Of a stretch of 64,000 bases of DNA, positions 48,301-64,000 are shown in pieces (the stretch's first letter is position 1; the number at the start of each line of letters is the position of its first letter). A program made the position numbers and the translations under genes. Below the pieces are notes generated by a model, which worked only from the letters and a program-made list of their open reading frames with translations, did no database searches and was not told the origin of the DNA. Origin of the DNA: Bradysia coprophila (taxonomy: Eukaryota > Arthropoda > Insecta > Diptera > Sciaridae); the NCBI RefSeq assembly GCF_014529535.1, contig NW_023503373.1, positions 2,604,001-2,668,000 on the forward strand. The letters run 5' to 3'.

Positions 48301-51300
48301 CAATAAAGTTTATAGTTTGTCCAAAAGTAACGACTTTGGTATCGATATAATTAAAAATGGGGGGAAAATTTTGCGAATCTTATTTCACTCTGGGTAATTG
48401 TTTTTCAATTTAATTACTTTCTAAATGTTTTGACATACATGTGAACGCACTTTTGTAATACAAGCCCGGACTTATCATATTTTTTTAAAAGCAATTTAAA
48501 AAAAAGTCTTTAGAATTGGACGCCACAAGTAAAATTTCCATCGACCAGCTTTAGCTTCCGATTATTTCCATTTAAATGGGAAATTATAAGTCAATCATAT
48601 GATAATTTAACCGAATTTCATCTAAAAATTCAATCAGAGTTGATGTTAATAAGTTATGTGTATAAATCAACATTTTACATTTTCTTGGTCTCGTATACGA
48701 ACCACCATCCCAGGATATCGAAAATTAATAGGTCAGAAATTTGATTCTATTAAGTAATGTCCATTCGGAGAGGTTCATTTCTCTATTCCAAACGCTGAGT
48801 CAGTAATAATTTTATGCATAGCCCTTAGCCCATGAATCGCCATCAACATTTCACAATCAAATTTGCATTTTTATTGAAATGATAAAACTGTCTTGGCTAA
48901 CCGACAATATGTCTAAGTAGAAGTATCCGTAATCTTATCGACAAATATTTTCGACGATGTCGATACAGAATCAACATTTTTGGATTGTACAAATTTGTGC
49001 TGGATTTCGATGTCAGATTCTTTTCTTTAATACTTTTTTTCCCATGTAAATCGTAAAACATAATGTGTAGCAATTCAGCAAGATACGAATATTTAATTTG
49101 TTTCTGGGTTTAGTTTATAGTTTGGATAGTTCCATAGATAAATATTACATTTTATAAATACGTTTTTTGTTTTCCATTTTAGGCATATCTTTCTCCTCTT
49201 TCTAGATATATATAATATTTAATGATAGTGTATGAAGCAGTTTTATTGTAGTTTTATGTATTAGTGATGGTTCTAACTTTTGTCGTGAGCCGATGGTTCC
49301 ATTTGTTTTTGTTTTTTGGTAAGATAATATATGTTCACTGTTTGTTACTTTAAATGTGCTACATTGAAACGCTTATAACCATAGTTCATCAGTTTTGAAG
49401 TTGATCTCTGTTATATCACATGCGAATTTTCTGGTTTCATTTTATCATTTGACAGAAACTGTTGTTCCTGTAATTGGATCAAAATTAAAGTTTTCATTTT
49501 TCTAGGGGACATTAGTCGACAAGACTATATTTAAGAGGTATACCGATTCTACCATCTATTTCTACCTCGATTTCTACACATTGTTTTTAAACTGAAGGTA
49601 GTGCAATTCAGCTAGTAGTTACAGTACACCAAATGGGAGACTAATGTTACAGCGTTTTTATGTTTACTATTTGTTGCTAGAAAATCTGCGACATTACCAA
49701 CGGTAAATAGCCTAAAATTCGAGAACTAATTTGCAAGTAAGTCTCCACAAAATAATTCCCACAAAATTCTCAATAAATGATTTGTAAATAATCAATAGAC
49801 ACCGCGAGCCTTTTTGTTAATTATTTTCAATCGATTCAAAAAGGTTTTATTAGCAAAAAATCGTTCTACGGACATATCCCTAAAATGCATCGTTTTTTTA
49901 TAAACCGTTGCTGCTTGTTTGCGGGTGTTTCTCGAGTATTTGTATCAAATTCGTTTCTCTAATTTCCACAATATAAACCTAACTATCCAATGCGGAACGA
50001 ACGCTTTTAAAGTAATTTTGAGAGATTTGTGAGTTTATTATTTTTCAAAAAATATAAAAGGCAACAAACTGTTTGGGATGGTTTGAGGATAAGTTTGTTG
50101 TGCCTTTAACATAAAATCAACGGGATATTTTCGAGTTGTAATTAAAGATACGTAAAGACAAGCGTTATTTCAGTGTGATGGAATACGTGTGGAACAAATA
50201 AAACGAAAGGAACAAACGAAACCCACCAAAATTAAAAACTTATGATGAGGTCTGTTTAGAACAATTTTTTGCTTCCGTTAAAGGCTCACATTCTATTCAG
50301 AGGAGCGATTCTTTTGAAAACGTACATATCTAAATCGGACGCATTTTTCAGCGGACTTGTTGATATGTGTTTCGGTTTTTGATCATGTCCCACTAGCCAC
50401 GAGTATCGAGGATTTTTTTTTCGTAATAGTTTTGGCTTCTAGTGACCAATACTTTACAAGACACATATAAGAAAGTCAGCTGGAAAATTTGTCCTATTCC
50501 GGTAGGTACGTTTTCAAAAGAATCCTTCCTCGAGAATTGTGGAAAATAATTCCTTTGTAAATAGGCGCTGCTCACGTAAAACACTTCTATGACAAAAAAT
50601 TTATGATAATGATCTACTGCTGCGTAATACCGGTAAATGGTATTAGTAAATGAATGTGGCACAGTGTTTTTTTGTATGGAATTCTAAGATTCTGATTGAA
50701 AAAGCGTCTAAAATTCTATGGTATATTCAGCGTAAATGTATATTCCTGTGTAACCAACGGGCTTCTTTTATAGACAAAAAGTGTTAAGTATTTTAGTACA
50801 AAATAATATTTTCTTTTTCTCAGTTGTATGCAAAATACTGTTGTTTTTTAAACTTTTAATAATTTCCAAAATAATATCCTCTTCATGTCATCACTATTAA
50901 TAGTTCAATAGTTAATAATACTATCTGTGTAATTTTTGTTAAACATTAATGTTTGTTTTGGGGTGGTTTTCTATTTCTTTGTCTGTACTTTGGTAGTCGT
51001 TCTTTGAGAACAACCACAGTTGGTGCTTTTTCTAAAAAAAAATTTTTTTTTTTCTCTTTTCACTCACAATGCCAATTATATTGATGAATTCAGAACCACT
51101 CCAAAAATAGTCAAAAAATTGTTTTGTTTTTTGTTGTTCTCTAAAAAAATGATTTTTAATTTCGCGATTTTCTTAAATTCAATTCTAAGTGTTTTCATTT
51201 TAATTGAATTAATTAATGTTCATTTAACACAACATTATCTACTAAAAGCTTTATGCAAAGCCTCTAAATATATAATCAATTAATTAAATTCTATTCTACG

Positions 51301-52248
51301 ATGGTTGATTTTTGTTGTATTTTTTTGCTTTTAATTTTTCATCTCTAGCGAAAATAATTTTTCAACTTTTTTTTTGTTTAACTTCTCTGATTTAGTTTTT
51401 TCACAATATTCTCGATTAAATTTTATTGTTGTTCAGATAATGCCATAAATATCGGCAGGCGTGGATGAGTTATCTAGATTTTGCTCGTGTTAAGCATCAA
51501 TACCGTTGTGATGTGATTGGAAATCGACAAAATCAAATTAAACTACAACTGAACGGGTTTATGAAACACTAGAAACTAATATATGTTCCTTCAAGATAGA
51601 CCGAGAGCCCACATGCATAACGCAATAGTTTTAAACATATCTTGCAGTCATACATTGTGGAAAGTTCAAATTGATGTGAAAATGAAGAAATAACCCCAGG
51701 CGAACTAAAAATAAAAAATTTCCAAAAGCCTGTCTTGTCTGACGAGTTGAAACTTATCATGCCAGGAAAGGTCTTCCAAATTTTTTTTTTATTCGTCATT
51801 TAAGATCAATACCTTCATTTGACACCAATTTGGATTTTCTAATGTAATAATATAAGCGACCGTGGCCTTATGAGCGACTGATATGCACACAGGCTATTGG
51901 TCTAAGAGGTGGAGCTAATTAAGAAATGAAAAAAATCAACTGACCCATTGAGACAAGTGATTTTATCTACTGAATACTACCTTTAGCAATGTATCTACTT
52001 GAGAAGCTAAAGTATTGAGCGCTTCAATTCGAACATAAATTTCCGAATAATTTTCATTAAAATTATCATTCTTACCGGTTAGTCCACACAAATTTAATAT
52101 GAATCACGTCCCAATCCAGACCTGAGTTATTTCTCACTTTTCACGATATCAACGGTCAAGTAAGAAAATATCACTTCATCCCAATAGGTAAACCAAAGAC
52201 AAAACAAAAAGTTTTAAGTGAACCAAGTAACAAAAAACAAAATTTCAT
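45351..52248. other. Gene-free stretch, probably including the kinase 3' UTR
   Basis: Nearly 7 kb without a protein gene that I can support. It is very rich in T on the plus strand between 47.2 and 48.3 kb and around 50.8-51.4 kb. The right part probably holds the 3' UTR of the minus-strand SAD kinase. Open frames of 60-90 codons show no domain. Confidence 0.4.
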
Positions 52249-52528
52249 TTAAACATCACTGGCACCATTCTTGCTGCATTTACAGAAAACTGCGGCTGCA
52301 ATTGCTGATAACGGCACTAATATTAAAACGCTGTAGCGTACCAACCCGCGACTGGTGATACTTGCTGTGGAATTATTAGCTGTTTCGTATCTACTGCCAC
52401 AATCAATGGTTTTAAGCTTAGCTGATGATGATTGAATGAAATTGTGACTAGCCGCTGATGCTGTATCAATTATTACCGACTGACTCAATCCAGTTGTTCT
52501 GAACTCAATTATTTTGCTTAATCGACAA
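52249..52528 (-). CDS. Candidate alternative last exon of the SAD kinase (membrane tail)
   Basis: An acceptor at 52529-52530 (TCTCTGATTTAG) has the phase needed to join the donor after 52692. Joined that way, it adds 92 codons in place of the 27-codon tail at 52630-52549. The frame runs without a stop to 52249 and ends with a hydrophobic run, VLILVPLSAIAAAVF, followed by CKCSKNGASDV, like a C-terminal membrane anchor. It has no in-frame ATG of its own, so it makes sense only as a spliced exon. Not proven without transcript data. Confidence 0.45.
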
Positions 52529-52548
52529 CTAAATCAGAGAAATAACTC

Positions 52549-60145
<7,597 letters not shown>

Positions 60146-63100
60146 TTTCGGGTCTGCTCTTCCGTTAAACTTTTTGCCGGCAATTCCGTTGACAATGGAT
60201 ACAAGTCAACGTTTTTTTTTATTTTCACTTTTATTTTTTTATTTTCATCTCAACCCCTTTAAGTTAAATCGAATCTTTGCAACGTTGCTTTTCATTCGCT
60301 ATAATATCAAATTGACTATCAATTTTCCAATTTTCTTTTCTCTCTTTTTTTTATTTATACATTTTCTTTATTAGATTATTGTTCAGTTATAAAAGCGATA
60401 TTGTGTGCCCTTCATGTGATCGATGTGTATTGAAAACAAACAAGAAAAATATGGGAAAATATGTGGCACTATTTTAATAGAATTTTATAGCGAAAGAACG
60501 ACGTACAGCGCGTAATTAGATAAATAATAAACAGTGATTGACAAGCTGGTGCGGTAATTACAATATTTTATAGTAGCTAGCCGACTGAAAATGAAGGAAA
60601 TAACATAAATAGATAGAAGGATGATGTCCATAAATATTAAGTTTGTGGTACTTTTATCCAACAATTACCGCTAAAATAATTGTAAAATGATGTCAAATAA
60701 GCTGTTTGAATGTTAAAGACCGATGCGAATAATTAATGCGCATTTACCGCCTTTCACAAACGAGTGTTCGATAAACATCAAGTGCCTGATTGTTAATTAT
60801 AACAGAAACCGTTAATGAAAACTAGCGACATTGGTGAGTGGTGCCATTTGAATTTTTCAGTATTTACAACTGCTTCTGTGGAACAATAAGACCAGAAGGC
60901 AGACTTTAGTTGGAAATCGATACTCAATATTTCTGCCTATTTTGACAAACATGTCGTGACTCAGTTGTTTACACTTTTTTTTATTTCAATAAAAAATGTA
61001 GAATTGTTGACCGTAAGAGAAACTTATTGGTGGCCTTGTCGCAAACTCGCCTATAAGTTGGAACGTGTTGGTAAAATTGTAATCGGCTTATGAAATAAGT
61101 ATATCGACAGGGAAGGAATGGAATTACCAGCGAATTACAACAATCTTTTGCAGATGATATTCACTTCTATTGACCAAGAGGAATGACTACTCCAAGCAAT
61201 GTGACATTTTGCAATAAAATCTTTGTCTTAATGAAGTAAAAGATTTTGTATAAATCTTATGAAACAATCTAGATCAGAAAAAAGTAAGAGACTCGATGTT
61301 TAGTGGTGTAGTTTTCGTGTGCAAAAACCTAATATTGTCGATAATTATTACAATATAATTGCTTATCCGGCGATACAATTTATTAAACCCTGCCTAATTG
61401 ATGTAAAATACATCCATTGTATTTTCAATACATAATTTCACATCAAAGGCGCAGTGGAGAGATCCGATTGGAAGATAAATTGCATCTTCAGCAAAGGTCT
61501 GTCAAGAGATTTGCAATTATTTTCTGTTGTTCATCAATTTTCATTTTCGTTATCAGAAAATGAACTTCATTTATCTATAGAAAAATCGATAACCTTCCTG
61601 CTGATAGCAATTTTATTTCAGCAGAGTTTACTACTATAAATTGCTTTACTATTTCCATCAAAACATGAACAGATATAATTTAACTTTCAATGTGTGACGG
61701 AAATGAAATTGAATCTCGTCAAATTGAAGTTTTTTTTTTCTAATAAACTCGACATTGTTGAATGAAAATCAATAAAAAAATTAATTGGAAAAAGTGATTA
61801 TTGACCTTTCTGCAGTAAGCATTTTTTACGATAAAAACAGAAAAGTAAGTGGGAGCTCAGTTAGAAAGCTATTTCCATTCTCAATAATTGATAGTGGACT
61901 GTTCCAGATAACATTACGTGTGAAAATGTCACGTTTGACTTTCCAGAAACTATTTACCACAAGAAAATACTTTTTCTTAGTGAAAGTATCTATTAAAGTT
62001 TGGCCACCACACCAATTTAATATACAAAATAAAAATCGAAGTGGGATAATTAAACTGTCACGTCCTCGACATATTTATGGTCTTATTAGTTCTTAACACG
62101 ACAATTAGCTTTCGAAAAGTGGTCAAACACACACAGTCGAATCATATAATCTCCAACATAATCCAACACTAATCTTAAGTAATTACAGTGATATTTAACC
62201 GATAGGTTCTCGGTATATTACATTCCGAGGAACTTAAATAGCGTACATCAACTGCTTACAGACACATTGTATCCAAATAATTTCACTGATATCCACATCT
62301 ACAATGTTGACCAGTTAACATCAACTGGCAGTAAAATTTACGCCATCAAAACCAGTAATTTTTCTCAGTTATCCGACTTTTTAAAATAATCGACATTTAG
62401 CACACAATACCGCCCTAATAACCACAAAATGCACAGAAAGACTTTAGTTAGAATTCTATTCAATTTCCCTGCTATCCGCCATCTTTAAGGGAAAATCAAT
62501 ACATAGAACATTTTTAGCCACATTTCCAACAAAAAAAAAGAAAAGCAGAAAACTTTACACTGAAAACAAGGACGAGATTTAAATTTCTAATTTTATGTCT
62601 GCACAAGTAACTTCGTTTAATTGATATTACGCACACATTGATGATTGATTTGCAAATTACCAATTGAATTGATTTGATTTCATTATTTTCGTCGACATCA
62701 CACAACAATTTAACAACGAATTTCCACCAATTTTCATCATTTATAACAGAAAAACCGAAATGGCAATAGGTGCAGGAATGTCAGCACTATATGCCTTGTG
62801 TGTCTACACTGGTTTTGTGTATATGGTTTTTGACAGTTAAAAGCTAGATGTGCTTATACACGAAGTTCACCCGAATAGGGATGGTCGTAGAATATACACA
62901 CACGCACACACCATACATTCATACGTTTCAAAATTCGTGGGGTGATTTCGAGCGTGTGTGTATGTGTTTTCAGTGTATTCTACTTTTATTTTCCGTGTTT
63001 GCATTGGAAGGGTGAGGGTGGTGTTTTTAGGTGGTTTCCTTACTATCTGTGAACGCCATTAGTGTGTGGTTGCAAACAGACTCAACGATGTGTAATGTAC

Positions 63101-63682
63101 GCGAAACATTCGAATGTTAGGGTCAAATTTTCTATGTGAGTCATGTGCGTTTGCGTGCACAAAATTCGAATTCCTGTTATTTAAGAGGGATTTGTGCATT
63201 ACGTTATTACTGCTGCTACTTGCGAGGAATGTATTCACTTATCGTACTTATTGTGGTTGAAATAAAGCTCGAGGGTTGTTAAAGGTAAAACTGCACGTTT
63301 TATAGAATTGAAATTCGCACTTAAATTGAATTGCAATTGTTTTGTGTGTATGTAACTATGGTAAAGAATAAACTTCAGCACGTTCATCATACGTGTCTTT
63401 TAATTACCTGCCAACCTTGTGTTTCTCGAATGTAAATAAATAATGGGGAACGTATTTCGTTAAATAGATATTTTTGTTCTGAAACCAAACTGCGCTCGTC
63501 AGGTTGCAATTGCATCTATTTTTTTGCGGTTTTATGATTATGGTAATATGGTATGAAGTGCACTTGTTCTTTCGAAACTGCAATTGTATCATGATAAAAT
63601 CATCTAATCTATTACTTCGGCTGTTTAAATTATCGTCTAGCGTTTTATTCATAATCTTTTAATTCATTTGTTTCAGCAAACC
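60146..63682. other. 5' flank of the kinase gene
   Basis: No coding exon recognised. It should contain the 5' UTR and promoter of the minus-strand kinase. There is a GT/CA-rich simple tract near 62893-62965. Small open frames show no domains. Confidence 0.4.
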
Positions 63683-63685
63683 TTA

Positions 63686-63839
63686 GGGGCCGTCCATAAA
63701 GGACGTCCGCGATTTTTCTGGAATTTTTGACCCCCCTCCCCCCTTGTCCGCACTTTTACACTACACAAATGAATGTCGGTCACACTTTGGCGAACCCCCC
63801 CTCACCCCTATAGTGTGGACGTCCTTTATGGACGGCCCC
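63686..63839. mobile_element. PIF/Harbinger-like MITE, 154 bp
   Basis: The inverted ends GGGGCCGTCCATAAAGGACG match for at least 23 bases. TTA lies on both sides (63683-63685 and 63840-63842), the target duplication typical of PIF/Harbinger elements. The interior has C-rich runs on the plus strand. It is unrelated to the other 154-bp MITE despite the equal length. Confidence 0.8.
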
Positions 63840-64000
63840 TTATATGAATGATTTCCAAGTTTAAGGGTGGATATATTTTTGATAGAATGAAAGTGGCAGA
63901 AGTTAGCCAATTTCCGTTCTACTCGCCTCAAATGTAATAGATTTTACTCACTAGGTCACGGGAAATGCGTCATTACTTCATCGACATGAGCGTAAAAACT

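Noticed and set aside
52249-52488. Stand-alone 79-codon membrane protein gene
   Set aside because: The apparent start is not ATG and no upstream in-frame ATG exists before a stop; it is only plausible as an alternative last exon.

Overview
The window reads as nuclear DNA of an insect, most likely a dipteran. Genes carry many short GT-AG introns (about 50-110 bp), the DNA is AT-rich, and one gene encodes a ZAD-type C2H2 zinc-finger protein, an arthropod family. A fungus-gnat-like (bibionomorph) source is a guess from style only. I see no bacterial or viral block, rRNA, tRNA or CRISPR array.

Protein genes, left to right: (1) two tandem SLC17-family anion/phosphate cotransporters on the + strand (5704-7448 and 12133-14006) with the same exon plan; (2) between them, a 690-codon reverse-transcriptase ORF on the - strand (9189-11261); (3) a decayed LINE fragment near 19.0-19.5 kb; (4) a Tret1-like sugar transporter on the - strand (22476-24342); (5) EMC8/9, an ER membrane complex subunit, on the + strand (41681-42391), convergent with (6) a ZAD C2H2 zinc-finger gene on the - strand (42782-45350); (7) a SAD/BRSK kinase gene (Drosophila sff orthologue) on the - strand (52549-60145, possibly extending to 52249). 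Exon joins were chosen so that every reading phase closes; CDS totals are multiples of three and protein lengths fit the families.

The rest is dense in palindromic and terminal-inverted-repeat (TIR) elements, many nested. The best-supported story is at 9141-11321. A 154-bp MITE (15-bp TIRs, 7-bp target duplication) has been split by a 5'-truncated, poly(A)-tailed LINE-type RT insertion with its own 10-bp target duplication. A second, unsplit 154-bp copy of that MITE lies at 16601-16754. Removing the RT insert plus one copy of its duplication leaves exactly 154 bp. The long RT ORF starts at an ATG supplied by the MITE, so it is a host-site/LINE fusion frame.

Other notable structures are a 1.65-kb foldback whose arms were broken by later insertions (3419-5067), a foldback with a minisatellite core inserted in an older repeat (14884-16252), a 20-bp self-palindromic tandem array inside a TIR element (11562-11998), two almost identical 0.6-kb repeats (17674-18250, 29444-30046), and MITEs with clean 8-bp or TTA duplications. 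The long spans 24.4-40.2 kb and 45.4-52.2 kb hold no protein gene I can support.
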